Below are positions 16,576-25,070 of a stretch of 64,000 nt of DNA, one piece after another; position 1 is the first letter of the stretch; every line of letters starts with the position of its first letter. The position numbers were made by a program, and so were the translations under genes. Origin of the DNA: Chryseobacterium aurantiacum (lineage in GTDB: Bacteria > Bacteroidota > Bacteroidia > Flavobacteriales > Weeksellaceae). The notes beneath the pieces were generated by a model. The model saw only the letters and a list, made by a program, of their open reading frames with translations, was not told the origin of the DNA and did not search any database. The stretch is taken from positions 248,001-312,000 of the forward strand of contig NZ_PXUE01000002.1 in the NCBI RefSeq assembly GCF_003020585.1, given 5' to 3'.

Positions 16576-16764
16576 CTATTCATTCTTCTTCCTCCCTGCA
16601 TTGACCAGGCTCTGATGCAACAGGTATTCTATCTGTCCATTTACACTTCTGAATTCGTCATTTGCCCACTTTTCAAGAAGCTTATAAGTAGACTCATCGA
16701 TCCTTATCACAAAGGATTTTTTACCTTTATTTTCCGAAGTGTTTTGAGCTTTTTCTGATTTCAT
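16576..16764 (-). CDS. Arc-type ribbon-helix-helix DNA-binding protein
   Basis: The 62-residue protein has a charged N-terminus, then KKSFVIRIDESTYKLLEKWA as the ribbon and first helix, and NDEFRSVNGQIEYLLHQSLV as the second helix; the R-S-V-N-x-x-I-E-x-L/Y-L motif is typical of Arc/MetJ-like repressors. It is 72 bases downstream of the SPFH gene on the same strand. SPFH genes followed by an Arc-domain gene are a recurrent bacterial pair, so the two are likely co-transcribed and the repressor may control the unit (inference). Confidence 0.85.
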   Translation of the reverse strand: MKSEKAQNTSENKGKKSFVIRIDESTYKLLEKWANDEFRSVNGQIEYLLHQSLVNAGRKKNE

Positions 16765-16836
16765 TGTTCTTGTTTTTTAATGCAAGATTTATCTTCAGGC
16801 TTACCCATTCGTAAGCGTGAAGTTTTATTTATTATT

Positions 16837-17709
16837 TTAGTTATACAGGGTTCCTGCATTCAGGATTGGGGTTGCCGCTTTTTCGCCACATAAAACCACC
16901 ATTAGGTTGCTTACCATTGCTGCTTTTCTTTCGTCATCCAATTCAACGATATTTTCTTCGGAAAGCTTTTTCAAGGCAAGGTCTACCATTCCCACAGCAC
17001 CTTCTACAATCTTAGTTCTTGCTGCTACAATTGCTGTTGCCTGCTGTCTTTGAAGCATTGCTCCTGCTATTTCTGATGCATAGGCCAAGTGAGAAATTCT
17101 TGCTTCCTGAATAACAATTCCTGCCTTTGAAAGACGGTCTGTAAGTTCCTGTTCTAAAATAGAATTGATTTTATCCCCGCCTTCTCTTAAAGTGATCGGC
17201 GCATGATCGTCTTCCAGGTTATCATAAGGAAAGCTCATCGCCAAATGACGTACTGCCGCTTCACTCTGCATTTTCACAAAGTCGGAATAACGTTCTACAT
17301 CAAAAGCCGCTTTATAGGTATCACCTACCTTCCACACCATTACTACGGCAATTTCAATAGGGTTACCCATTTTATCATTGACTTTCAAAGTTTGTCCCTG
17401 TAAGTTTTCGGAACGTAATGACATTTTTTGAGATGAATACAAAGGATTGATAAAGAACAGTCCGTTATCTTTTACCGTTCCCACATATTTTCCGAAGAAG
17501 TTTAGTACTCTCGAGTGGTTAGGCTGAATAATCATCAACCCTTTTAGAAAAAAGCAGGAAATAAGAAAGCAAAGCATTGCTAAAATAACGAAAGTAATAC
17601 TCTGGTCTACCCCACTTACAAAAAAGTAAATAGCCGCTACAAACAAAACGAGACAAATCACTAATGTTAAATAGCCAGACATGGGTTTTAAGATTTTTTC
17701 CATATGCAT
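16837..17709 (-). CDS. SPFH-domain membrane protein (stomatin/prohibitin-like)
   Basis: The 290-residue protein has two N-terminal transmembrane helices (about residues 10-35 and 38-58), then an SPFH/band-7 domain from GLMIIQPNHSRVLNFFGKYV through VWKVGDTYKAAFDVERYSDF and a helical C-terminal part rich in alanine (AGAMLQRQQATAIVAARTKI). Such proteins form large membrane-associated rings that organise lipid domains or proteases. An in-frame ATG at 17703 (MEKILKPM) is an alternative start. It is paired with the Arc-type regulator downstream. Confidence 0.9.
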   Translation of the reverse strand: MHMEKILKPMSGYLTLVICLVLFVAAIYFFVSGVDQSITFVILAMLCFLISCFFLKGLMIIQPNHSRVLNFFGKYVGTVKDNGLFFINPLYSSQKMSLRSENLQGQTLKVNDKMGNPIEIAVVMVWKVGDTYKAAFDVERYSDFVKMQSEAAVRHLAMSFPYDNLEDDHAPITLREGGDKINSILEQELTDRLSKAGIVIQEARISHLAYASEIAGAMLQRQQATAIVAARTKIVEGAVGMVDLALKKLSEENIVELDDERKAAMVSNLMVVLCGEKAATPILNAGTLYN

Positions 17710-17821
17710 GTAATTTTTAATTTGATATTATTTTGATATCATAAAGATATGAGTATTTTTTGAATTTTGAATTAAAAATGATAATTTTTTGATGCGTTGA
17801 AGATTTCAGTTCAAGGCAAAA

Positions 17822-17851
17822 AAAATCCCGGAAAATAAATTCCAGGATTTT
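17822..17851. terminator. Terminator of the ccsBA gene
   Basis: AAAATCCCGGAA pairs with TTCCAGGATTTT (one C-A mismatch) around a 6-base loop. It lies 19 bases beyond the cytochrome biogenesis stop in the leftward direction and is followed by T-rich sequence on the minus strand. Confidence 0.75.
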
Positions 17852-17870
17852 AAATGATATGTTTAACGTT

Positions 17871-20800
17871 TTATTTCTGCGTTAATTTTTTAAACTTGAA
17901 ATAAGAAACAGCTGATAAAATAATCATTGTTGCAATTCCGATGTATACCCAAGCCGGAACCGGAACCGGATCACCCGCAGCATAAGAGTGAAGTCCGCTC
18001 AGATAATAGTTTACTCCAAAGTAAGTCATTACCATTGAGCAGAATGCAAACATCGTTGCTACGTGGAATGCCCATCTGCTTCTTAACCCAGGTACCAATC
18101 TCATGTGCAATACAAAAGCATAGACCATGATAGAGATGAAAGCCCAAGTTTCTTTTGGATCCCAGCTCCAGTATCTTCCCCAAGACTCGTTGGCCCAGAT
18201 ACCTCCAAGGAAGTTTCCTACTGTTAATGCAAAAAGACCAATTGTTAATGACATTTCAGAAACAACCACCAATTCTTTTAATGTCGTATCATGGTGAATT
18301 TTATAGGTTTCTTTCTTTGAAATAATATAGAATATCAAGGATAGCACTGCAATAATCATGGACAGGGCAAAGAAACCATAACTGGAGGTAATAATGGCTA
18401 CGTGAACAATTAGCCAGTAAGATTTCAATACCGGAACAAGTGGTGTAATCTGTGGATCAAGTGCAGAACCTCCGTGCGCAAATCCCATCATGATAACTGC
18501 TACCATGAATCCGGACGCCGGAATCAATGCATTTGAATTTCTATAAAGTGCAAGGCCTGCTGTAATACCCACCCAAGAGATGAATATAATAGCTTCATAT
18601 CCGTTACTCCAAGGTGCATGTCCTGAAATATACCATCTTGCTACAAGCCCAAGGAAGTGGCACAGGTATCCTATTAAACCTACTGCAATAGTAACCTTAA
18701 TGGCTTTATTTAATTGTTTATGCGGCTTGAATAATTCAACAAATCCAAGAACTAAAAGAAGACCTCCAATGATTGTATAGAAAATCAATAATTTGAAGTT
18801 AATGTCTGCTTTATTCATGAAAACCTCAAGATCAACTTTAGATTTTGCAGGAACAACTGCTTTCCCCCATTTCTGCTGGTATTCTGAAAGCTTAGCTAAT
18901 TCTGCATCCGCCTTATCCCAGTTACTAGTTTTCTGAGCACTAAGTGCTTCAGCAAAATAAGGTCCCATTACCTGCTGAGATTCCATATCCGGTTCGAATT
19001 TCTGGTCAAGCCACGAATGCCATGTGTGGTTGGCATCATTTTTTACCGGTACGATTCTCATAAACTGTCCACTGAAGAATTCATTAAAGATCTGTACTCT
19101 TTCGTTTACAGCAATAATTTCTTTATCATAATTAGTCTGCTCAGCCGGTTTTTTACGGAAAGCTGTATTGTAGTCATGTTCTAGCAGGTAAGTTAAATTA
19201 CCGTTAGCATCTGCCGGAAAAAGATTCATTAATGACGTGTAGCCATCTTCATCAGCTTTTGTTTTATTCTTTAACTCATCCCCTCCTTTTGGTCCAATTT
19301 TAATCATTGGAACCATTGTCCAGCTTGGTGTATCTGTATTAATGGAAAGGAACCATTGGTTGGCAGTCAGAGATTTTCCGTCTGTTCCTTTAAAGCTATC
19401 ATGCTTGTAAAGTTTTCTTAAAACCTCTAGAGCCTGTGTGTTCATAGGAACAATTCGTCCTTCGAAGTTTTGAACTAAAAGATATCCGAACTTATCAGCG
19501 TGTTCTTTGCTGATTTTGTTTCTTGCAATAATCTCATCGGGAGTAATTGTTCTCATTTTCCCCATTGGGGTAGCCAGTGAATTCTGCTTTGGAGCAGCAC
19601 CATCAAGCGGTTGAACGTTCGGAGCCGGAGCGTGGCTATGCCCATCACCCTCTACATGCACATGCTCTCTGCTTCCGTCAGTAGTACCATGTGTTTCAAT
19701 TTTCTGAGCATTTAACCCTAAGCTTAAAAGCACCAATAATACTGCGGCTGCTTTCTTCTTGCTAGCATCTACCAGCATTTTATTTAATTTCCAGAAGTGT
19801 GTTCCTTTCCAGAAGAAAATAACAAACATTCCAAGGAATAAAAGACCGTATCCAATATAAGAGATCAAAGTTCCCCAGAAATCATGGTTTACAGAAAGTA
19901 CTGTTCCCATTCTGTCTGGATCAAAACTTGACTGGAAGAAACGGTATCCACTATGATTTAGAACGTGGTTCATATAAATTTTATAAGGAGTTTCTTTTCC
20001 TCCATCAATAATTTTAACGTGGCTCTCATAAGCACTTGGAGATGAACTTCCCGGATAAGTTTCCATAACGAAGTCATCTAATTTTAATGCGAAAGGAGTA
20101 TTGTACACTTTAGGTCCAAACCCAACCATGATGTTTAATCCATCCATTGTTATTTGCTTGTAAGCATTTGGGTTTCCTTTTTCAACAGAAAGGTCAACAA
20201 TCTGTTTTGTTTTTGGTCCTTGCAGCTCTATTTGAAGCATATCCGGAACGTTGGCATCCTTCTTTCTGTCTCCTTCAACAGCCAACAATCTTCCTTTTTT
20301 AAGACCTTCAGGAACTACAAGTTTTAATTCATTGATTGTATATAAACTTCTCAATGCTAAAGGTTGGAATTCATTCTTCACTGTACTTCCGGTAGCCTGA
20401 GTGGCCATCGTCATAAAGCTTGCATCTACAGGAGTTTTAATGAATAATTTACCTCCTTCATTTTTGAATTCTACAGCTCCTTCAATGGCTCTGTTGAACG
20501 TTACCAAAGTTCCGTTGATTGATTTTGTCTCTCCCGGTTTGATGTAGATGTTTTGTCTTCCTGTGCTTCCTGTAGAAACAAGGTGAAGATATTCAGCACC
20601 GTTTGGCTCAGCTACTAAGCTGTCTTTTTTTCTCTGAATATATTCTTTGGCAAAGATTTTCACTTCCTTTCCGTGGAAGTCATAAGTTGCATTCAGGTCT
20701 TTGTGTAATGGAGACATCAGGTAAGGAATATCCTTATAATTAAGGACATCTCCCTTTTCTTCGATCTGAATTTTAAGAAAGTTTTTATCCGTTACGATTT

Positions 20801-21140
20801 CGTTGGATGTTTCCCCTTCTCTAATGTGCATGGTACCCTCGAAACTAATGTATCTTGTGATAGCACCCCCTATAAAAATGAATATAAAGGCAAGGTGAAA
20901 AACCAAAACCGGCCACTTCTCCCTTTTCCAAAGTCTATATCTTCCGATATTTCCAATGAAGTTCAGAATAAGCAGAACCATAATCAGTTCAAACCATTTT
21001 GCCTCATAAATTAATGCTTTTGCTGTAGGAGTTCCGTAGTCGTTTTCTAAGAACGTTGCATAGGCCATCGCAAATGCGTACACCAGTAACAATACAGCCA
21101 TTGTCCTGGTTGAGATAAGAATATCTTGGAGCTTCTTCAT
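17871..21140 (-). CDS. ccsBA: Fused ResB-CcsA cytochrome c synthase (system II, CcsBA)
   Basis: The 1089-residue protein joins a ResB/CcsB-like half (helices near residues 13-35, 50-66 and 78-98, then a large periplasmic domain) to a C-terminal CcsA/ResC half. The heme-handling WWD motif WGRYWSWDPKETW is at about 987-999. Flanking histidines occur in SYWLIVHVAIITSS, LCHFLGLVARWYISGHAPWS and RSRWAFHVATMF. CcsBA exports heme and attaches it to CXXCH motifs of c-type cytochromes outside the inner membrane. A His-rich stretch near residues 480-500 (HVHVEGDGHSHAP) links the halves and is unusual. It is transcribed alone from a TATTTTTG promoter. Confidence 0.95.
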   Translation of the reverse strand: MKKLQDILISTRTMAVLLLVYAFAMAYATFLENDYGTPTAKALIYEAKWFELIMVLLILNFIGNIGRYRLWKREKWPVLVFHLAFIFIFIGGAITRYISFEGTMHIREGETSNEIVTDKNFLKIQIEEKGDVLNYKDIPYLMSPLHKDLNATYDFHGKEVKIFAKEYIQRKKDSLVAEPNGAEYLHLVSTGSTGRQNIYIKPGETKSINGTLVTFNRAIEGAVEFKNEGGKLFIKTPVDASFMTMATQATGSTVKNEFQPLALRSLYTINELKLVVPEGLKKGRLLAVEGDRKKDANVPDMLQIELQGPKTKQIVDLSVEKGNPNAYKQITMDGLNIMVGFGPKVYNTPFALKLDDFVMETYPGSSSPSAYESHVKIIDGGKETPYKIYMNHVLNHSGYRFFQSSFDPDRMGTVLSVNHDFWGTLISYIGYGLLFLGMFVIFFWKGTHFWKLNKMLVDASKKKAAAVLLVLLSLGLNAQKIETHGTTDGSREHVHVEGDGHSHAPAPNVQPLDGAAPKQNSLATPMGKMRTITPDEIIARNKISKEHADKFGYLLVQNFEGRIVPMNTQALEVLRKLYKHDSFKGTDGKSLTANQWFLSINTDTPSWTMVPMIKIGPKGGDELKNKTKADEDGYTSLMNLFPADANGNLTYLLEHDYNTAFRKKPAEQTNYDKEIIAVNERVQIFNEFFSGQFMRIVPVKNDANHTWHSWLDQKFEPDMESQQVMGPYFAEALSAQKTSNWDKADAELAKLSEYQQKWGKAVVPAKSKVDLEVFMNKADINFKLLIFYTIIGGLLLVLGFVELFKPHKQLNKAIKVTIAVGLIGYLCHFLGLVARWYISGHAPWSNGYEAIIFISWVGITAGLALYRNSNALIPASGFMVAVIMMGFAHGGSALDPQITPLVPVLKSYWLIVHVAIITSSYGFFALSMIIAVLSLIFYIISKKETYKIHHDTTLKELVVVSEMSLTIGLFALTVGNFLGGIWANESWGRYWSWDPKETWAFISIMVYAFVLHMRLVPGLRSRWAFHVATMFAFCSMVMTYFGVNYYLSGLHSYAAGDPVPVPAWVYIGIATMIILSAVSYFKFKKLTQK

Positions 21141-21161
21141 GATTTATATGTACTTGACATG

Positions 21162-21169
21162 CAAAAATA
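21162..21169 (-). promoter_or_regulatory. -7 promoter element of ccsBA
   Basis: The minus strand reads TATTTTTG, a full TAnnTTTG match, 22 bases before the ccsBA start. No well-spaced -33 TTTG is seen. Confidence 0.55.
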
Positions 21170-21429
21170 AGGATGATAAACTACAAAGTGCTGAAAAAAA
21201 GCTGTTTTTTGTCATTTTGAAGCCCGTTTGGCTTATTTTGAATCGTTCTTAATAATATTGGAGTTATTAGGAAAAATTCAATCTTTAATACCGAAAAAAT
21301 ATAAATTCAAAATACCTATTCTCGTGATCGAAGCCTTCTATATCTTAAAATCCAAAAATCTTTTAAAACACTCACAAACAGTAAGTTAAATACCAAACCA
21401 ATGAAGTCATTCTAATTAAAATGAAAGCA

Positions 21430-22011
21430 TCATTTTCCCAAAGAAGTCTTTTTTCGGATTTTGCTTAAAAATTCATGGGTAATTCCAAGGTATGAAGCTA
21501 CTTGCTGCTGGGTGAGTTTTTGTTCAAGACCTGGATATTTTTCCAAGAATTCAAGGTATCGTTTATCTGCCGTTTTACCTGTTAATGATAAAATTCGTCT
21601 CTGTAATGCGACTGATGACTGCTGATTCATAATCCTGAAAAGCTTTTCCACCTTTGGCAATGTTTCATACAAACATTCTTTATCTTTTTTTGAAATCATC
21701 AATACATCGCTGTTTTGAAGAGCCTCAATATTTAATATGCTCGGAACATTATTAATCAGGCTGTCTATATCCGTAATCCACCATCCTTCCACTGCAAAAT
21801 ACAAAGTTTGTTCAAATCCGGCTTCATTAAGGTAATAAACTTTAAAGCAGCCTCTCAAAACAAAGCCCTCGAAGAGGCAATAGTCCCCCTCCTTCAGAAC
21901 AACGTCTTTCTTTTGAAAGCTTTTATATTGAAAACGCGATGTAAATTCGCCAAACTCTTTCTCAGAAAGATCAATGTATCTGTTGATGTTTTTATAAAGC
22001 TGATCAAACAT
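21430..22011 (-). CDS. Crp/Fnr-family transcriptional regulator
   Basis: The 193-residue protein has a cyclic-nucleotide-binding-like beta barrel (VVLKEGDYCLFEGFVLRGCF; YYLNEAGFEQTLYFAVEGWW) and a C-terminal helix-turn-helix (LTQQQVASYLGITHEFLSKI). Residues for cAMP or an iron-sulfur cluster (the Fnr cysteine set) are absent, as in most short Crp/Fnr proteins of Flavobacteriia, so the ligand is unknown. The isochorismatase-like gene lies 78 bases upstream on the same strand. A 16-bp palindrome beside that gene's promoter is a candidate binding site. Confidence 0.88.
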   Translation of the reverse strand: MFDQLYKNINRYIDLSEKEFGEFTSRFQYKSFQKKDVVLKEGDYCLFEGFVLRGCFKVYYLNEAGFEQTLYFAVEGWWITDIDSLINNVPSILNIEALQNSDVLMISKKDKECLYETLPKVEKLFRIMNQQSSVALQRRILSLTGKTADKRYLEFLEKYPGLEQKLTQQQVASYLGITHEFLSKIRKKTSLGK

Positions 22012-22089
22012 GGGGTTATTTAACAGAATAAAGATACCAATATTTATGATTGATACCTTTATTGCTTATTAATATTTTCTTACCGTAAA

Positions 22090-22734
22090 CTATTTTCCGT
22101 TTATAAAATCATGTGTACTGACAATACTGGCATAAAGATTTCCAAGGGCAGATATTCCTGCTAAAAATGACTTTTGTACATCGGTTGCTTTTACAACTGT
22201 TCCATTCAACGCTCGGTCTCTTGTTGCAGTAGCATCTCCGATAATTGTATTCTGGAAACCAAAATCAAAGGAAGCTCTGGTGGTTGCCTCTACACATACA
22301 TCCGTCATCATTCCTGTAATGACAAGATTTTTAATATTTGCAGACTGAAGATATTCCAACAGATCGGTTTCACGAAAACTATTGGGAAAATGTTTTACAA
22401 TCACTTTTTCAGTATTCCTTGGAGAAACCAAAGAGTGAATCTCTGTGCCCGTAGTTTCCGGTAAAAAGAAAGTAGCTCCTTCATTGGTTGAAATATGCTT
22501 AATGTGAATAACGGGAAGATTATTTTTTCTAAAGTATTCCAAAATTTCTTTGGTGTTTTTACCAGCCTGTTCTGCCCCATTCAATGTCATTTTCCCTCCC
22601 GGAAAATAATCGTTTTGTACATCGATAATTAATAATGCGGTGTTTTCCATTTTTCTTTTTTGTTGTGCGTTAATGTGTACCAGTGATAATAAAGTAAGAC
22701 ATACAGTCAAAATGCTTTTTAATAAATTTTTCAT
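22090..22734 (-). CDS. Secreted isochorismatase-family cysteine hydrolase
   Basis: From the ATG at 22734 the product has a signal peptide (MKNLLKSILTVCLTLLSLVH, cleavage near Ala23) and an isochorismatase/nicotinamidase fold. The catalytic triad is visible: Asp38 in LLIIDVQNDYF, Lys in VIVKHFPNSF and Cys in ITGMMTDVCVEATTRASFD. The substrate could be an amide or a dihydroxy-chorismate analogue and cannot be named. A longer frame begins at a TTG at 22755, but the -7 element TAATTTTG overlaps that codon, so the ATG is preferred. The Crp/Fnr-type gene follows 78 bases downstream. Confidence 0.88.
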   Translation of the reverse strand: MKNLLKSILTVCLTLLSLVHINAQQKRKMENTALLIIDVQNDYFPGGKMTLNGAEQAGKNTKEILEYFRKNNLPVIHIKHISTNEGATFFLPETTGTEIHSLVSPRNTEKVIVKHFPNSFRETDLLEYLQSANIKNLVITGMMTDVCVEATTRASFDFGFQNTIIGDATATRDRALNGTVVKATDVQKSFLAGISALGNLYASIVSTHDFINGK

Positions 22735-22752
22735 TGACTCAATTTTATGGGA

Positions 22753-22797
22753 CAAAATTATTAAGGCTACCCCTCTTTACATTTGAACTAGTTCAAA
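22753..22797 (-). promoter_or_regulatory. Isochorismatase promoter with 16-bp palindrome
   Basis: The minus strand has -7 box TAATTTTG at 22760-22753. Further upstream, 22782-22797 is the perfect palindrome TTTGAACTAGTTCAAA, centred about 41-42 bases before the expected transcription start. This is where class II Crp/Fnr activators bind, so the Crp/Fnr gene next door is a reasonable candidate ligand (inference). Confidence 0.6.
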
Positions 22798-22821
22798 AAA
22801 CACAGCAACGGACAAAATAAA

Positions 22822-22843
22822 AACCGGAAGAAATATTCCGGTT
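22822..22843 (-). terminator. Terminator of the surface-protein pair
   Basis: AACCGGAA and TTCCGGTT form an 8-bp stem with a 6-base loop, 25 bases past the stop of the 167-residue gene in the leftward direction and followed by TTTTATTTT on the minus strand. Confidence 0.85.
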
Positions 22844-22867
22844 GTATCATTAGTCTTTATTCATATA

Positions 22868-23371
22868 TTATTTCCAATAGCTCCATTTTAATCCATCAAA
22901 CACGGCCATGCTTTTGCTTATCGTATCATAGCAGATCATACCGGGATATGGATTTTTAACACTTGTATGAGGTGATGCAATTTTTGGAAGAATAAGCGCT
23001 TTGTCCGAAGACTCCAGCACCAGTACCCCGGGAGCGCTTGTGGTATCTGATCCCATGATCACTCTATTTTGTCCAGGAATTTCACTATTTGTATTGAAAA
23101 TAGCTCCTGTCACAGAGCCTTCATCACTTAAAGGAACCCATTCAGATTCTACATTCATTTTTAATGTTTTATCATTTTTATCCATGAGAAGAGTTCCTGC
23201 TGAAGCATCGGATGGAAGCGTCTCTACAATAGGCAGCAGAATACCTTTTGTAGTATTGGTCGGAAAATCTAAAAGACCGTCTCCGTCAACCTGACTTTTT
23301 TCTATGGCAACCTGTGCAGAAATGGTGACTGCATAGAATGTTATTATTATTATTGTGAGTACTTTTTTCAT
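22868..23371 (-). CDS. Secreted protein of unknown function with C-terminal YDT...G-x-x-W motif
   Basis: From the ATG at 23371 the 167-residue product has a signal peptide (MKKVLTIIIITFYAVTISA). An in-frame ATG at 23389 would overlap the upstream gene by 8 bases and delay the signal peptide, so the inner start is preferred. Its C-terminal segment GMICYDTISKSMAVFDGLKW mirrors GMLIYDTTDKCFKLYNGTTW at the end of the upstream protein. The repeated phrase ILLPIVETLP and LILPKIASPH suggests two related units. It is co-transcribed with that gene (10-base gap). This motif is frequent on secreted Chryseobacterium proteins; the function is unknown. Confidence 0.75.
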   Translation of the reverse strand: MKKVLTIIIITFYAVTISAQVAIEKSQVDGDGLLDFPTNTTKGILLPIVETLPSDASAGTLLMDKNDKTLKMNVESEWVPLSDEGSVTGAIFNTNSEIPGQNRVIMGSDTTSAPGVLVLESSDKALILPKIASPHTSVKNPYPGMICYDTISKSMAVFDGLKWSYWK

Positions 23372-23381
23372 TTTTAAAATT

Positions 23382-25070
23382 TTAATCATTACAGGATCTT
23401 ACGATACAATTCCAGGTGGTTCCGTTATACAGCTTAAAGCATTTATCCGTTGTGTCATAGATCAACATTCCCTCAACAGGCAAGGCTATACTTGCAGAAG
23501 TGGTTCTCGTAATTACCATTCCTTTATTATTGGATTCAAGGGCCAAAAATCCGTTGGGAATATTTCCGGGCCAGCCGTTCTGCACCTGAGTATGCCCCGT
23601 GATTCCTACTGTTGTAATACCATCAGGAGTTCCCGTTGCAGGATCTTTGGTACAATAGCTTTGAAGATTAGTACCAAATGTAAAGTATTTATTAGCAGGA
23701 AATGTATAATTAAAAACAGCCTTGCCATTAACAAAGCTTGTAGCAGAAATCATTTGGACATTCTGTGTAAATCCGGCATCGTCAGCCACCATCATCAGAA
23801 TCTTATCTGTAGGCAAAATCTCCGTATACCTTGAAAGATCAGCCTGTAGCCATACAGAACCAGTATCATTGGTTCTTTGAGCCAGCCATGTTCTTTGGAT
23901 AATCTTTCCGGAAGTTGTCCCAAAATTAACCAAAGGAAGTGCCTGAACATTATTATCTCCTGTTATCAGAAAAGTTTTATCCTGAGAAAAAGACACCCTG
24001 CCGGAACCTGTATTAGGCAACACAAAGTTATTGGTTGTAGCCAGCGTAAGCATAGTATTATTTTCCTCATTAATACTGTTACTCACCATCTGGTTCAAAA
24101 CCGACATATCATCTTTAGCAATCCCAAATATATTATTATTGAAAGCATTATTCAGGGTAGAATTCCATGTGACTGCCTGATCAGAATTGAGATAATTTTG
24201 TGGTTGTTGCAAGGTAACCCCATATTTGACAGCCAGATAAGAATTTACCCTTTGTCTTTCTTCGGGAGTTTGTGTTTCTGAATATAAAATAAATTCCCCT
24301 ATTCTGTCTCCCGCCAATGAAGTAGACCCGGAACCACCATCGTTATCCATTAAAAGAACCATCCCTGGATAGTTTGCCGTAGATGAGACATTATTGGAAG
24401 GGCCTCCATAGATTTGGCCGTTATTATCAAAAAAATACTTTACATCACTTCCTGTTAAAGCATTATAATAAGACTGAATGCTGGGAACATTGCTTTCTAC
24501 TGTATTGATAACATCTGTCCCAAAGAATACATCTCCGGATTCTTTTTCATTATAAAATTCAGGACGATTGGTTCTTGTTCCAAAAAACGGAGACTGCCAT
24601 ACTCCTGCAATACTTGTTGTGTTGGAGCTTTGAGCTGTACCGTTCATTACAAAAACAGTTCTGTAGGTGGCGGATGCAGTTCTGGAAAGATGAGTGTATG
24701 AAGTAAGTGCTTTTGTACTATTATCAGGAAATCCTGACGGAAATTTGTATCCTGATCTATAACCGTTTGTACTTACGATTTCTATGGCAGGATTAAAGTT
24801 AAAGCTAGGAATAGCCGTTGCTGAACGATAAACGGGTATTGAAGCTATTCCGGGGTCAGCATAATAACCCGGCATGCCCTGATTGGCAATACCATCTGCC
24901 CCACCTGTTTTTTGATTTTCCCAGAGGGAAACTTGTGTATTGTCTGTTGCTGCGCCTGTACCTGCATCTGCTTTCACCCATATCTGCAAATTATTGGAAA
25001 CACCACCCGGAGATTGTGCCCACAGAGTACAATTACCCAACAAGAATACAAAGAATAACTGCTTTCTCAT
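23382..25070 (-). CDS. Secreted LamG-like/adhesin-type protein (562 aa)
   Basis: The protein starts with a signal peptide (MRKQLFFVFLLGNCTLWA) and the phrase GGVSNNLQIWVKADAGTG, which opens many large Bacteroidota surface proteins with a concanavalin-like module; LAGDRIGEFILYSETQTPEE and INSYLAVKYGVTL-type text (VNSYLAVKYGVTLQ) complete that pattern. A beta-rich middle (about 300-450) and the C-terminal GMLIYDTTDKCFKLYNGTTW segment follow. No type IX sorting domain of the common kind is obvious. An outer-surface role is inferred. It is the first gene of a two-gene leftward unit. Confidence 0.78.
   Translation of the reverse strand: MRKQLFFVFLLGNCTLWAQSPGGVSNNLQIWVKADAGTGAATDNTQVSLWENQKTGGADGIANQGMPGYYADPGIASIPVYRSATAIPSFNFNPAIEIVSTNGYRSGYKFPSGFPDNSTKALTSYTHLSRTASATYRTVFVMNGTAQSSNTTSIAGVWQSPFFGTRTNRPEFYNEKESGDVFFGTDVINTVESNVPSIQSYYNALTGSDVKYFFDNNGQIYGGPSNNVSSTANYPGMVLLMDNDGGSGSTSLAGDRIGEFILYSETQTPEERQRVNSYLAVKYGVTLQQPQNYLNSDQAVTWNSTLNNAFNNNIFGIAKDDMSVLNQMVSNSINEENNTMLTLATTNNFVLPNTGSGRVSFSQDKTFLITGDNNVQALPLVNFGTTSGKIIQRTWLAQRTNDTGSVWLQADLSRYTEILPTDKILMMVADDAGFTQNVQMISATSFVNGKAVFNYTFPANKYFTFGTNLQSYCTKDPATGTPDGITTVGITGHTQVQNGWPGNIPNGFLALESNNKGMVITRTTSASIALPVEGMLIYDTTDKCFKLYNGTTWNCIVRSCND

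Noticed and set aside
23355-23834. 159-codon plus-strand frame opposite the secreted 562-aa gene
   Set aside because: Cysteine- and serine-rich antisense shadow of a real gene with a signal peptide; no regulatory signals.
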